64,000 nucleotides of DNA from Rhizophagus clarus (GCA_015698045.1 BLAL01000299.1:96802-160801); one strand, 5' to 3'; shown: positions 40,431-52,630, numbered from the stretch's first letter. Numbers and translations: made by a program. The notes: generated by a model from the sequence alone, not told the origin.

Positions 40431-42857
40431 ATGGCTAGTCAAATTATTATTGTTGGTGGTGGTCTTTCTGGACTTTCTGCCGCTCATACTGCCTTAGAAC
40501 ATGGCGCCAACGTTCTTGTTCTGGATAAGAACTCTTTCTTTGGTGGTAATTCTACCAAGGCTACTTCTGGTATAAACGGTGCTTTAACCAGAACTCAAAT
40601 AGGTAGATAGTTTGAAACAAAAGTTATTGTTTAAAAGAGGAAATTGGGAACAACTTTAATTTTTTGATTGATAAATAATGTATAACTAATAAATATTATA
40701 TTTTTTTGGACATACAGCCCTTGGTATTAAAGACTCTGCCACTTTATTTCAAGAGGATACAACACGTTCAGCTCGGGATCTTGCTCGACCTGAACTTATT
40801 AAAGTTCTCACAGGAAATTCTGCCTCTGCTGTCGAATGGCTCCAAGATAAATTCAATTTAGACCTTTCTCTTGTTTCACGGTTAGGTGGACATTCTCAAC
40901 CTCGTACACATCGTGGAAAGGAGATGTTTCCTGGTATGACAATTACATATGCTTTGATGGAACGTCTCGAAGAAATTGCTGAAAAACAGCCAAATCGTGC
41001 ACGTATCATCAAGAAAGCACGTGCAACAAATTTGATCAAAGAAGGTGAAGAAATTATTGGTGTAGAATACGAAAAGGATGGTCAAACATTAAAAGAATAC
41101 GGTCCCGTAATTTTGGCTACTGGTGGATATGCAGCTGATTTCACGGAGAGTTCGTTACTTAAAAAATATCGACCAGATATTTATGATCTACCTACCACTA
41201 ATGGAGATCATTGTACCGGGGATGGTCATAAAATGGTTCTTGCCATTGGTGGAAAAGCTATTGATCTCGAAAAAGTTCAAGTACATCCAACTGGTCTTGT
41301 TGATCCCAAAGATCCAAATTCTAAAATTAAATTTTTGGCCGCTGAAGCACTTCGGGGTGTTGGAGGTTTGTTAATAAACGCAGAAGGGAAGCGATTCTGT
41401 GATGAATTAGGTCATCGTGATTACGTTACTGGTGAAATCTGGAAAACAAAGGGCCCAGTTAGACTTGTGCTTAATAGTAAAGCTTCAAAAGAAATTGAAT
41501 GGCATTGCAAACATTATTCTGGACGTGGTTTAATGAAAAAAATTAACTCTGGTGAAGAATTGGCAAGAGAAATTGGTATCCCTGTATCACAGTTGAAAGC
41601 AACTTTTGATGAATACAATGATATCGCTTCTGGTAAAAAGAAAGATCCGTTTGGAAAAAAATTCTTTCAAAACGCGCCATTGTCAATTAATGACAATTTC
41701 CACGTTTCCTTAATGTCACCAGTTTTGCATTACACTATGGTGAAGTTACATTCTATATATTTTATATTATTTTTACTTTACTTTTGTTTCTTTAACTAAC
41801 TTGAATTAAAATTTATAGGGAGGTGTCGAAGTTAGTCCTGATTCTGAAGTAAAAGATGTACAAGGGAAAACTATTCCAGGGCTTTACGCTTCTGGTGAAA
41901 TTGCTGGAGGAGTTCACGGAGCAAAGTAAGTGGCACATATGATCTATAAATATAAAATTTACGAGGTTAACCACTGGTCTATTATTATCTTACACTTGAA
42001 TATATATATAGTCGTCTTGGAGGGTCATCTTTATTAGGATGTGTTGTATTTGGTCGTGTTGCTGGAGATTCTGCATCACGTTATTTGTTACAAAATTTGT
42101 CCAGTGCGACTGCGTCTCGTCGACTTGGACAAATTGCTGGTCAATTGGCTCCTTATCAAGCCACCGTTAATGTTGATCCTACAAATCAAAAAGTACATTT
42201 GGAAATTTCTTGGGGACAACAAGGTGGTAATTCTTTCACAAGTCAAAGTTCTCCTCAATCCTTATCAGCTGCTCCCTCAAATAAACCCGAAGAAAAAAAG
42301 GCAGCTCCAGCAATTGAACAGAAAGAATATACACTCGATGAGGTAGCTAAGCATAATACTGAACAAGATTGTTGGGGTAAAGTATTTTTAGTAAAATTTT
42401 CTCTCTTTTTTTTTAGTGCTTTACTGATTAATATTTGTCTAAATTACGTAATCAGTCGCTATAAACGGACGTGTTTTAAATGTTACAAGTTTTCTCCCAG
42501 GTTAGTATTATTAATACAAAAAGAAATTTGTTGAACTGTAAATTCAAATCTATTCTTTCCTTTACAGATCATCCTGGTGGTAAACGTAGTATATTGCTAT
42601 ATGCTGGTAAAGATGCAAGTGAAGAGGTAAGTTTTTTTCTTTGGACATTGGTATAAAAAAGATTAAATAATAATATTTTCTTTTTCATTTAGTTCAATAT
42701 GTTACATGAAAAGAATGTAATTGATAAGTATGCTCCACAAACTGTAAAGTATCTTTGGTTTATTTGTTTTTTTTTAGTTAGTAGCCACATAAGCACTTTT
42801 TTCTAAACTTTACTATGTATCTTTTTTTCTTAGGTTATCGGTACTTTGAAGAAATAG
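40431..42857 (+). CDS. Fumarate reductase flavoprotein (Frd1/Osm1-like) fused to C-terminal cytochrome b5
   Basis: Eight exons: 40431-40602, 40718-41739, 41819-41925, 42012-42376, 42456-42500, 42568-42626, 42693-42743, 42834-42857; 614 residues. The N-terminal FAD motif is IIIVGGGLSGLSAAHTAL, followed by GGNSTKATSGINGA. Active-site-type segments of the fumarate reductase/succinate dehydrogenase family include THRGKEMFPGM, VILATGGY, QVHPTG, GHRDYVTGEIW and the C-terminal ASGEIAGGVHGANRLGGSSL. After a Ser/Pro/Lys linker, residues of about 520-610 form a cytochrome b5 domain with the heme motif DHPGG and a second candidate His in NMLHEKN. Family knowledge: soluble fumarate reductases reoxidise FADH2/NADH under low oxygen. 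The b5 fusion occurs in many fungi and could donate electrons internally. No mitochondrial or ER targeting peptide is evident, so a cytosolic location is likely. Confidence 0.94.
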
Positions 42858-44149
42858 GAAGTCTATACGGCTATTTTATGTTATATTTCGTATTATTGTA
42901 TTGATTAAAAATTTTAGTTGTAAAGAGATGTATACAAAAAGAATAAATTTAATAATTCATGTAATATATATAAAAAAATTAAAAAAAAAAAATTGTGAGG
43001 AATTTATTTAATAATTCAGAATGGTCTCAAAAAACAATATTATTAATAACTTGTTATTTCTGTTTTATAACTAATAAATTAATCTTTTAATTGCAATTGT
43101 CTGAGTTTAACAGACTATTATTTATTAAAAAAAAAAAGTTTAAAGATTAATATCAAAAGAATTAATATATTTTTTAAATTTACAAATCTAAGGATATATC
43201 AATATATATTACAGAATCCTGATATAGATCTCAAAAATTCTGTAATAAAATTTATATTAAAGTATTTAAACTTATAAGGTAAAATTAATTATTAGTTCAT
43301 ATAAGTTTCAATATATAATAAAATAAAATTTACCATATATTTATTATAAATATTATATATAATATATTATAAAATTAACCCTCTAATTTTATAAATAAAA
43401 ACAATAAATAATTCAATAATAAAAATACTTGTAAAATAATCTTTTAATTTATAAATAAAAAAATATTAATTTATAACAAATTTAAAAATTAAGAAAGAAA
43501 AATACAAACTTTTATAATAGATTAAATAAATTTAGATATAACAGTATAATATTTTATAAAAAATTATAGACATGATAGAGTAACAAGTTTATATATAAAA
43601 AAATAAACAAAATTATATGTAATAGTATAATAATTTTAAAATATAATAGTATAATAAACAAAAAAATAAAATTATATAAAGTATTTAAAAATAAAAGAGT
43701 GATAATTAAAATTGTCTATCAAATTCAATAGACTAATATCAAAATATTAAAATTAATATATCAAAATACAATATACTGAAATAGTTTTAACATTTTAAAA
43801 TTATTAAAACTAAATTTACTAATAAATTAATATATAATATAATATAATAAATACATTTATATTAATTATTAATAAATGAAAAAAATATACAAATTTTATT
43901 ATATTTAAAGCTTAGATCTGATGAATATACTAATGGCTTATTCAGTAAATATCCTAAGATTACAGATGTATCTGTTCATTTTTAGATAGGATATCCAGAT
44001 TCACTTAAAAAAAATAGGATATTCATTGAATATAATCTGGATATCCTAGGATATAATGTAATTATGATGTAATTATAATGTAAACATGATGTAATAAAAT
44101 TAATTATAAATATAAAATATTCTAATGGTATATATAATAAAATATTTTT
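42858..44149. other. AT-rich intergenic or repeat-derived DNA
   Basis: Extremely AT-rich, with no open frame of note. Near 43910-44060 there is a degraded repeat with the word GGATATCC/GGATATTC recurring in both orientations (GGATATCCAG, CTGGATATCCTAGG). It is probably the eroded edge of a transposon. Confidence 0.4.
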
Positions 44150-45410
44150 TAAAAAAAGCTAAACTTAAAGAAATAGAATATCTAGTCAAAAATGTAATAT
44201 AATAGAAGTAGATAATAACATTGAGGATTACTTAATTTTGATGAATATTAAAATACAAATGATGAAAATAATGATAATTTAGCTTTTAAAATTCTTTTAA
44301 AATCTGATGGCTATAATCAAAATATATACAAAAAGGGTGAATCTAAATCACATAATCAGATATGAAATTTTGGTGATAGACAATTTCATCCATTAGAAAA
44401 TAATATATAAGTTTTTCATTATAATCAAAAAATAAAAAATGGTGATAAATGCAAATCTCAAATAAAACTAAAAGATCAATGGAAAATATTATTCATTATT
44501 TAAATTGTATTTACAGAATTAATCAAAATACAAAAATTAAAGATCTTACATTAAATTAGCCACAAAGAAAGCAGATGAAATTAGATGCTTATACTATTGA
44601 TATTAAACAACAACAGCAAGTGCAATATTAACAATCTACACTTGAAGCTGATCAGCAAATGTATATTAAAAATCTTTCTTATAAATAGTAATTGAAGATA
44701 CAAATCAACTGCATTTGGCCGATTTGTGAATGTATTAAATTCTTCATTTATGAAAAGCACCTTAAACAAAATATTAATAAAGCATGTGGGATTATAACTA
44801 AATATATAAAGAATATTTTAAATGAAACCATTTCTATTTCTATCATATGTGATCTTTAGACATCAAGATTAAAGTAAGGTTTTCTTAGAGTAATCTATCA
44901 TTATATTACTAAAAATTTTAAACTCAAAGAAATTATCTTAGCAATTAAATATTTTTAATATTCATACATAGCTAATCAAATTTAAAAAGCTTTGAAAGAT
45001 ATTATTAATCAATGGAGTTTGAAAGAAAAATATTTTTTTGTACTAGTGATAATACAACTAATATAAAAAAAATGTTTAATTAAATTTCATGAATAAAATA
45101 GCTTCCTTACACTGCCCACACACTGCAATTAGTGATAGGAAAAGAGCTGTTATCAGCAGAAATTTTAATTGCTAGAGTTAAGCATGTAATAAATTTTTTT
45201 AGCACTCCAAAGCAAAGTGAAAGGCTTATTACTGCTCAAAAAGATAATTCAAATAATCTTGATAATGAAGAATCACATAAATACTTTTTGCATGTTATAA
45301 CTGATGTTGATATCAGATGGAGTAGCATATATTTTACATGAGAATGTTTAATTCTTTTAAAGACATATGTTAATAATCACTGGTCAAAATCAATGCTATC
45401 AGGTACATAT
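44150..45410 (+). pseudogene. Decayed hAT (Ac/BED-type) transposase
   Basis: Reading through stops and frameshifts gives a hAT transposase core. About 44840-45060 encodes SIICDL-TSRLK-GFLRVIYHY, NFKLKEIILAIKY and KALKDIINQWSLKEKYFF. Near 45100 there is LPTHC. The frame 45132-45341 is still open for 69 codons (IGKELLSAEILIARVKHVINFFSTPKQSERL, then HVITDVDIRWSS). This is the typical order of hAT elements: TDLWTS block, Cys-His block, RWNS block. At least seven in-frame stops show it is dead. Outer boundaries are approximate and no terminal repeats were resolved. Confidence 0.7.
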
Positions 45411-45474
45411 CAGATATATATCAGATACTTAATATATATCCAATATGTATGAAATATGTATATGCTATTTAATA

Positions 45475-45657
45475 TATAGATGCTACCCAAATTATTTTAA
45501 GTAAATCCCAAATTAATTTGTACATTTTGACAGCCATAATTCCCAAATCCCAAATGTACAAATTGCAAAATTTATATATGTAATTTGTAAATTAATTTGG
45601 ATTTGTACATTTGGGCTGCCATAATCCCAAATTATTTTGGATTTGGGTGGCATCTAT
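45475..45657. mobile_element. 183-bp MITE, copy 1 (Mutator-like)
   Basis: The ends are inverted: TATAGATGCTACCC on the left and GGGTGGCATCTAT on the right. An inner inverted pair (AAATTAATTTGTACATTT / AAATGTACAAATT) makes the unit strongly foldable. It is about 95% the same as the copy at 51451-51633. Flanks match over 8 of 9 bases (tatttaata / aatttaata), consistent with an aged 9-bp target duplication. Confidence 0.75.
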
Positions 45658-45689
45658 AATTTAATAATACTATATATATTGGTATATAT

Positions 45690-46290
45690 GAAGTCAAAAT
45701 TAAAACCTAAAAGTTGAAATATTTTGACTTAGGAAGGTCAAAAATCAAAATTAAAGTCAAAATAGTTAAAATTACATCATTGACATGTGATTTTTATAAT
45801 TATAATTTAATACCAAATTTTAAACATGAATAACTCTATCAATATTGATACTACAAATATGCAACATATATCATTGGAATCCTCTCAATGAGCTGAATCT
45901 AATCCCGTCAAGATCATAAAAATTAGATTACTGGATGTGAAGATCATTAACTTTGAATTTTAATATTATTGTCTATTATAAAAGTAATAAGACTATTTAA
46001 TACCAAATTTTAAACGTAAATAACTCTGTTAATATTGATATTACAAATATGCAATACATATCATTGGAATCCTTTTGATAAGCTGAATCTAACCATATAA
46101 AGATTATAAAAATCAGATTACTAGATGTGAAGATTGTTAACTTTGAATTTTAATATTATTGTTTACTATAAAAATCACATGACTATGATGTAATTTTGGC
46201 TATTTTGACTTTTGGAGAGCTCCAGATCAAAATCATTTTGACCATTTTGACCATTTTAGGGTTAAAATTAACCAATTTTGGTTTTTTATA
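45690..46290. repeat. Foldback repeat carrying a two-copy direct duplication
   Basis: A segment of about 190 bp is present twice in tandem, 45811-46000 and about 46001-46190, both starting TACCAAATTTTAAAC and sharing TTACAAATATGCAA-type blocks. On either side is an inverted pair: GTCAAAATAGTTAAAATTAC near 45759 and its complement near 46177-46210. No coding capacity was found. Confidence 0.6.
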
Positions 46291-46759
46291 TACATATTGG
46301 TACCCAATATATATAATATAAATTGCAAAAAATCAGTGATATATAATATATATATCGGATACATATCTCATATATATTGGGTAATTAAATATTGGTTACA
46401 TACCATAGACTTATTGAATACCAGATATATTTTAAAAAAATATCAGACAGGTATTATACACTTATCGAATAGTGTTAATAAGTATTCTATATACTGTATA
46501 CCCAATATGTATCCTATTTGTATTTAAAATATAAGCATAATTTCATAATTTTCACACATATCGAATAGCCAAAAAGTATAACATTTATAGGGCATTAATA
46601 GTAGTAGATTTATAATTTAAATACAATTGTAATTTAAAAGTAATTTAATTCATTTAATTGTAATTACTGAAAGTTTTATTTATATTTTCAATCAATAATA
46701 AAAAAAAATATTATACAAAAAATATTATAAAAAAATTTGTTTTCATTTCATTATATCTA

Positions 46760-47040
46760 TTTAATTTGAAAGAAAGTAAAATGTTAGTAATAGAAGTGTT
46801 AGTATAAATATTCGTAGAAGTATTAGTAAAAAAAAAGGAACATTAATAAAAAAATTTTTACATTAGAAAGTATTAGCATTAATGTTAGTATGTTAGTATG
46901 AAAGTTAGTAGAAGTAGAAAAGGAATGTCAATAAAAAAAAATATAAAATATAAGTATTAATGTTAGTGTTAATGTTAGTAGAAGTATTAGTAAAAATAAG
47001 GAATAAAAAATGTTTAACAGTAGAATATTATTAGTAGGAA
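46760..47040. repeat. Imperfect GTTAGTA/ATTAGTA minisatellite
   Basis: Irregular recurrence of GTTAGTA, TTAGTAGAAG and AATGTTAGT over about 280 bp. Low-complexity DNA without open frames of interest. Confidence 0.6.
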
Positions 47041-47084
47041 CGTTAATAGAAGGAAACATATTAGAAAAAAATATTAGTAAGAAT

Positions 47085-47640
47085 GTTAACAGAATGGAAA
47101 ATGAAATCTCAACAAAAAATGCACCTTTGTATTTATTTTTTAGAAAAACTAATAAAGTAAAAAAACTCAATAGTAAAACATTGTTAATAGAATATTAGTG
47201 AGAAAAAATACATTAGAAAAATATATTAATAAGAGTGTTAAAAATAATATAATAATGGGAAAAGAAATTTCAACAAAAAATATACCTTTATCTTTATTTT
47301 TTAGACAAAAACAATAAAGTAAAAATTTAAGAAAAAGAGAAAAAAGTTTGAAAAAAAAATGATAAATAAATAATTAAATCATGATTATGCAATCATATGA
47401 TCAATAAAATTATTAATTTTTATTGATTATTTAGGTAAAACATATATAATAATGGGAAAAGAGATTTCAACAAAAATATAACTTTATCTTTATTTTTTAG
47501 ACAAAACAATAAAGTAAAAATTTGAGAAAAAAAGAAAAAGTTTTTGAAAAAAAAATACGATAAATAAATAATTAAATTATAATCATGCAATCACATGATC
47601 AACAAAATTATCAAATTTTATTGGTTATTTGAGTAATATT
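47085..47640. repeat. Three-copy direct repeat of about 170-197 bp
   Basis: Units start near 47085, 47251 and 47447. Each has AATGGGAAAAGA[AG]ATTTC-like and CTTTATCTTTATTTTTTAGA blocks followed by AAATAAATAATTAAAT. The first copy is the most diverged. No coding signal. Confidence 0.6.
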
Positions 47641-48329
47641 ATATTCAGCCACATCAGCCACAAAATTGGTCACCTATCAGATGTACAAGTCAATATTAGC
47701 AAAGAATTATAAACTTAATTATTCACTATTCGTGCTTAATTTGAGTTGATAAAATTATTAAAAAATCACTGATTTTATTAAATTATCAGAATTTTTATAC
47801 CTAATTAAATATAATTAAATAAAATTTTACTACTGATTTCATTATAATGTTACTAACTTTTTTGTTAATCTTGGATATTAATTATTCACTTTGAACTCAA
47901 GTTGAACTTGAGTTCAATTCAAGTTTAACTCGTTCATTCAAAATCTTTATGTAATATATTGTAAATCTGTAATTATTTTATTTGTAATCTATAATTAGTA
48001 TAAGCTTATTATAAAACAAAATAAAAAATATTATTTATTTATATATCTATATTATTTTTTTTTTTTTTTAATGATCTATATATACTTTTATTGATATTTA
48101 GTTTATATATACATATCTGTATTATTAGATTTACCTTTTTTAAATTTAATATATAATTAAAAGAAGATCTTTATTTTGATTTTTGGAATTATGATCATAA
48201 CAATTAAGTTTAGGTCAAGTTTAACTTGTTCATTATGATTGATTATATTGTAGATCTATATCTGTATTATAATCAATATAAAGAAAACAGATTATAACAA
48301 TCACAACATATTTTGACTCATAGTGACTA
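47641..48329. other. AT-rich spacer
   Basis: No open frame or element recognised. A short repeated phrase (GAACTCAAGTTGAACTTGAGTTC region near 47890-47930) is a local palindrome. Confidence 0.4.
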
Positions 48330-48337
48330 GTTAGATG

Positions 48338-50572
48338 TAGGGCTCCGATCGGTTTCGGTAATTACCAAACCGTACCGATCAGTTTCGGTATCGGAGCGGT
48401 TTCAGTTTTTACAGTTTACCGAACCGAAACTTTCGGTAAATTTACCGATCGGTTTCGGTAACTGCGGTTTCAGTACCGATTTTGCGATTTACCAAACTGA
48501 ATTACTGAATCGATTTAACTAAATAATATAATAAAAAAACGTTGTGAAATGTTTTTTATTAGTTATTTTGATAAAACAAACCGTTTCGCAGCGGTGTTTT
48601 GTCACTTTAATTAAGAAATGTTGCGAAATATTTTTATTCGTTAATCTAATAAAAAAATAACTATTCGCAACTTTTTTCTTGTCATTTTAACAAATAACGT
48701 TGCAAAACGTTAATTGGATAAAAAAAACGTTTCGCAACGTTTTTTTGTCACTTTAATAAAAACATTGCGAAACGTTTTTATGAGTTAATTTTAATAAAAA
48801 AAACGTTTCGCAACGTTTTTTTGTCACTTTAATAAAAACGTTGCGCAACATTTTTATTAGCTAATTTTAATAAAAAAAATGTTTCGCAACATTTTTTTTG
48901 TTGCTTTAATTAAAAAACGTTGCGAAATGTTTTTTATCAATTAATTTAATAAAAAAAATACGTTGCGAAATATTTGAGTTAATTTTAATAAAAAAAACGT
49001 TTCGCTATGTTTTTTTTTGTTGCTTTAGTTAAAAAATGTTGCGAAACGTTTTTTATCAGTTAATTTAATAAAAAAAAACGTTTCGCAACATTTTTTTTGT
49101 CTCTATAATAAAAACGTTGCGAAACGTTTTTATGAGCTAATTTTAATAAAAAAACGTTTCGCAACGTTTTTTTTGTCACTTTAATAAAAATGTTGCGAAA
49201 CGTTTTTATGAGTTAATTTTAATAAAAAAAATGTTTCGCAACGTTTTTTAATTGAAGCAATAAAAAAAATGTTGCGCAACGTTTTTATTAGCTAATTTTA
49301 ATAAAAAAAAATGTTTCGCTACATTTTTTTTTGTTGCTTTAGTTAAAAAACAGTGCGAAACGTTTTTTATCAGTTAATTTAATAAAAAAAACGTTTCACT
49401 ACATTTTTTTTTGTCTCTATAATAAAAACATTGCGAAACGTTTTTATGAGCTAATTTTAATAAAAAAACGTTTCGCAACGTTTTTTTTGTCACTTTAATA
49501 AAAACGTTGCGAAACGTTTTTATGAGTTAATTTTAATAAAAAAAAACGTTTCGCAACGTTTTTTTAGTTGCTTTAATTAAAAAACGTTGCGAAACATTTT
49601 TTTTATTGCTTTAATTAAAAAACGTTGCAAAACGTTTTTTTTGTTGCTTTAATTAAAAAACGTTGCGAAACGTTTTTTAACAGTTAGTTTAATAAAAAAA
49701 AACGTTTCGCTACGTTTTTTTTGTTGCTTTAGTTAAAAAACGTTGCGAAACGTTTTTATCAGTTAACTTAATAAAAAAAATGTTTCGCTACGTTTTTTTT
49801 GTCTCTATAATAAAAATGTTGCGAAACGTTTTTATGAGTTAATTTTAATAAAAAAAATGTTTCGCAACGTTTTTTTTGTTGCTTTAATTAAAAAACGTTG
49901 CGAAACGTTTTTTAACAGTTAGTTTAATAAAAAAAACGTTTCGCAACGTTTTCTATTAAAGCTATAAAAAAATGTTGCAAAACATTTTTTATCAGTTAAT
50001 TTAATAAAAAAAACGTTTCGCAACATTTTTTTTGTAGCTTTAATAGAAAACGTTGCGAAACGTTTTTGTTAGTTAATTTTAATAAAAAAAACATTTCGCA
50101 ACATTTTTTTGTCACTTTAATAAAAACATTTCGCAACATTTTTTTTGTCACTTTAATAAAAATATTACGAAACGTTTTTATGAGTTAATTTAATAAAAAA
50201 AAATGTTTTGCAACGTTTTTTTTTCATTTTAATTAAAAACGTTGCGAAACGTTTTTTATTAGTTAATTTAATAAAAAAAATGATTCGCAACTTTATTTTT
50301 TGACACTTTAAATAAAAAACGTTGCGAAACGTTTTTATAGATGATTTGATTTGGTAAAAAAAATACCAAAATAGTTTCGCGATATTTTTTTTACTAAAAA
50401 TGGTTTTTAATATCAGTAAATTGATTCAGTTTTCAGTAATTATCAATCGGTTTCAATAATCATCAATACCGATACCGGTCGGTTTCAGTAATCATCAATA
50501 CTGATATCGATCAATTCAGTTCAGTATCAGTTTTTGCAAAAACCGAACTGAACCGAACTGATCGGAGCCCTA
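48338..50572. mobile_element. 2.2-kb non-autonomous hAT-like element filled with palindromic array
   Basis: The ends are inverted: TAGGGCTCCGATCGGTTTCG at the left and its near-complement ending GATCGGAGCCCTA at the right. It is flanked by the exact 8-bp direct repeat gttagatg (48330-48337 and 50573-50580). An 8-bp duplication and a TAGGG terminus are hAT hallmarks. Next to each end are further CGGTTTCGGTA-like subterminal repeats, typical transposase-binding clusters. No transposase frame is present, so mobility would have needed an autonomous partner. Confidence 0.85.
48530..50340. repeat. Alternating-orientation array of AACGTT-GCGA-AACGTT cores
   Basis: About forty copies of the 16-bp core AACGTTGCGAAACGTT or its complement, alternating in orientation about every 40-45 bp. 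Spacers are alternately TTATGAGTTAATTTTAATAA-like and TTTTGTCACTTTAATAAA-like, so the full period is about 80-90 bp. Each core is two palindromic AACGTT hexamers around GCGA. Neighbouring cores can pair as hairpins. Counted by eye. Confidence 0.9.
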
Positions 50573-50580
50573 GTTAGATG

Positions 50581-51441
50581 TATTCCTTTAGGAACAGTAG
50601 CATAGATAATATAGTTAATAGAGAAATATTTTATTGATAGTCTATATTTATGTAAATTTTAATGTATTTCTTAACATTTGTATTATCAAGCATGACTCAC
50701 CATGTTGATAATAAAAAAAAAAAAAAAAAAAAATCATGACATATTTGAGAAATTAGAACAATTTACGTAAATGTTCTTGAAGAATAATTAAGATAATAAT
50801 ATTAGGTAATAAAAATTGTTTATAGAAAGAGGTTTTATCTTTTTTTTTTCTTATAATAAATTTATTATTGTTATTTTTATTATATATTCTTTTTCTTAAA
50901 ATTTATTGCCATTATTTTTTATTATTATATATTCTTTTTCTTAAAATACTTGCAAATTGGACTGATGCAATAATTGAATATTTAATAAGATATAGAAGGT
51001 AAAAAATAAATGAAAATTAATAAATAATTTTGATTATTTTTTAGTTTTTTTTTTCTCTTATGTTTTCTGATCTAAAAATTAAATAAATAATGTAAAGGAG
51101 AAGAAACGATTACTACCATGAGTCATGACATACCTAGGAGGGACTGCTTTGAATTCTGTGAAAGCCTAATTTGAAGAATTTAGAGACAGTTCCATGTGAG
51201 GCTTACTGATCAACAGGTAAAAAGAAAATGGAAAAACTTGGTCAGAAATTTTAATGTTAGTAAAATAATAATAAATCATAAAAAAGCGTGAAATGGAAGG
51301 TGATTTCAGGAAGGAGAAAGATATTATAGACAGTTCTGCATAAGATTTTGGAACAGACCTGGTAATTTTTAAGAATTTTTTTAATTTATATTTAAGTTAT
51401 TTAAGTTCTAAATTTATATATATTTCTTAGAGAACCATCAT
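50581..51441. other. Repeat-derived spacer
   Basis: AT-rich. The patch 51115-51360 is less AT-rich and has a repeated phrase (tagacagt/gacagttc) at several points. It may be a gene or transposon fragment but has no usable frame. Confidence 0.35.
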
Positions 51442-51450
51442 AGACAGTGT

Positions 51451-51633
51451 TATAGATGCCACCCAAATTATTTTAAGTAAATCCCAAATTAATTTGTACA
51501 TTTTGACTGCCATAATTCCTAAATTCCAAATGTACAAATTACAAAATTTATATATGTAATTTGTAAATTAATTTGGATTTGTACATTTGGGCTGCCATAA
51601 TCCCAAATTATTTTGGATTTGGGTGGCATCTAT
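51451..51633. mobile_element. 183-bp MITE, copy 2, with perfect 9-bp target duplication
   Basis: Ends TATAGATGCCACCC and GGGTGGCATCTAT. It is flanked by agacagtgt on both sides (51442-51450 and 51634-51642). A 9-bp duplication is characteristic of Mutator-like elements. The clean duplication suggests a fairly recent insertion compared with copy 1. Confidence 0.82.
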
Positions 51634-51679
51634 AGACAGTGTAGAAATACTACACATCGGCAGCCTAAAAATCCATAAA

Positions 51680-51905
51680 TTATATTTTTTATTTTTTATA
51701 TATTTTTATTTTTTTTTTATTTTGTATTTTTTATATTTTATTTTTATTTTTTATTTTTTATTTATATTTTTATATTTTTATTATTTTTATTATTATTATT
51801 TTTTATTTTTTATTATCTTTTATTATTATTATTTTTTATTTTTTATTTTTTATTATCTTTTATTATTATTATTTTTTATTTTTTATTATTTTTTATTAAA
51901 TATAT
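51680..51905. repeat. TTTTTATT/TTATTATTATT simple repeat
   Basis: Low-complexity T/A tract with words TTTTTTATT and TTATTATTATT. The open frame through it encodes only Phe/Tyr/Leu runs and is not a gene. Confidence 0.8.
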
Positions 51906-52439
51906 ATATTTTATATTCATCCAATTATTAATTAAATATTTTTACTATTTTATAATTTGATTTAATAAATTTATTGTAAAATTTAAAACCATTATTAGGC
52001 GAATTTCTTTATTACAAAATATACTTAAATAAGTATTAACAAACAAGCAAAATTCCTTTTTAGCAAATAGCAAAAATGAGTTTGATCATTTATTTTAAAA
52101 ATGTGAAAGATTATTTTAAGATTTTATATTATAAATTAATAGATTAGTTTTCTTAATTTAATCTATAAAAAGATTTTAGTAACATTTTAGAAGAATCAGC
52201 AGTACTAGATCTGTCACGTCTAAATGTACCTTTTTTATAAATTTATTGGAAACATTTCATCATTACAATTAATATATTATATAATATATGATTTATTTAA
52301 TTAATACTTTAATAAAAAAAAATGAATGTTTATTGAATAAAAGCAATTTATTATAATAAGTTTTAATTACTTATAATTGAGATTAAATTTTTTAATTTCA
52401 GTTGAATATAGGCTGAATTGCATCAAGGCTGAATATTTT
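51906..52439. other. AT-rich spacer
   Basis: No frame, element or repeat recognised. Confidence 0.4.
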
Positions 52440-52560
52440 TATTTTGACTAGTGGTATGCAAAACTGCCAAAACTAGTTTTGCAAAATCGTTTCAAATGCC
52501 AAAATGTCAAAACTGCCAAAACCTTTTGGCATAATAGTTTTGGTATTTTAATTTAATTCA
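52440..52560. repeat. CCAAAACTGCCAAAA repeat patch, possible transposon end
   Basis: The words GCCAAAAC and AACTGCCAAAAC recur in direct and inverted order (AGTTTTGGCA-type), beginning at CTAGTGGTATGCAAAACTG. It resembles subterminal repeats of a hAT-type element, but no partner end was found. Confidence 0.4.
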
Positions 52561-52630
52561 ATAATCATTAATTATTATAATCAATCTATTTTTACAGTTT
52601 TTAAACTGTAATCTTTTTTTATTTTTTTTT

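Noticed and set aside
48530..50340. CRISPR-like regular repeats
   Set aside because: Repeats alternate in orientation, spacers are not unique, and the array lies inside a eukaryotic hAT-like element.
51587..51931. 114-codon Phe/Tyr/Leu-rich frame
   Set aside because: Runs through a T/A simple repeat and a MITE end; no protein signal.
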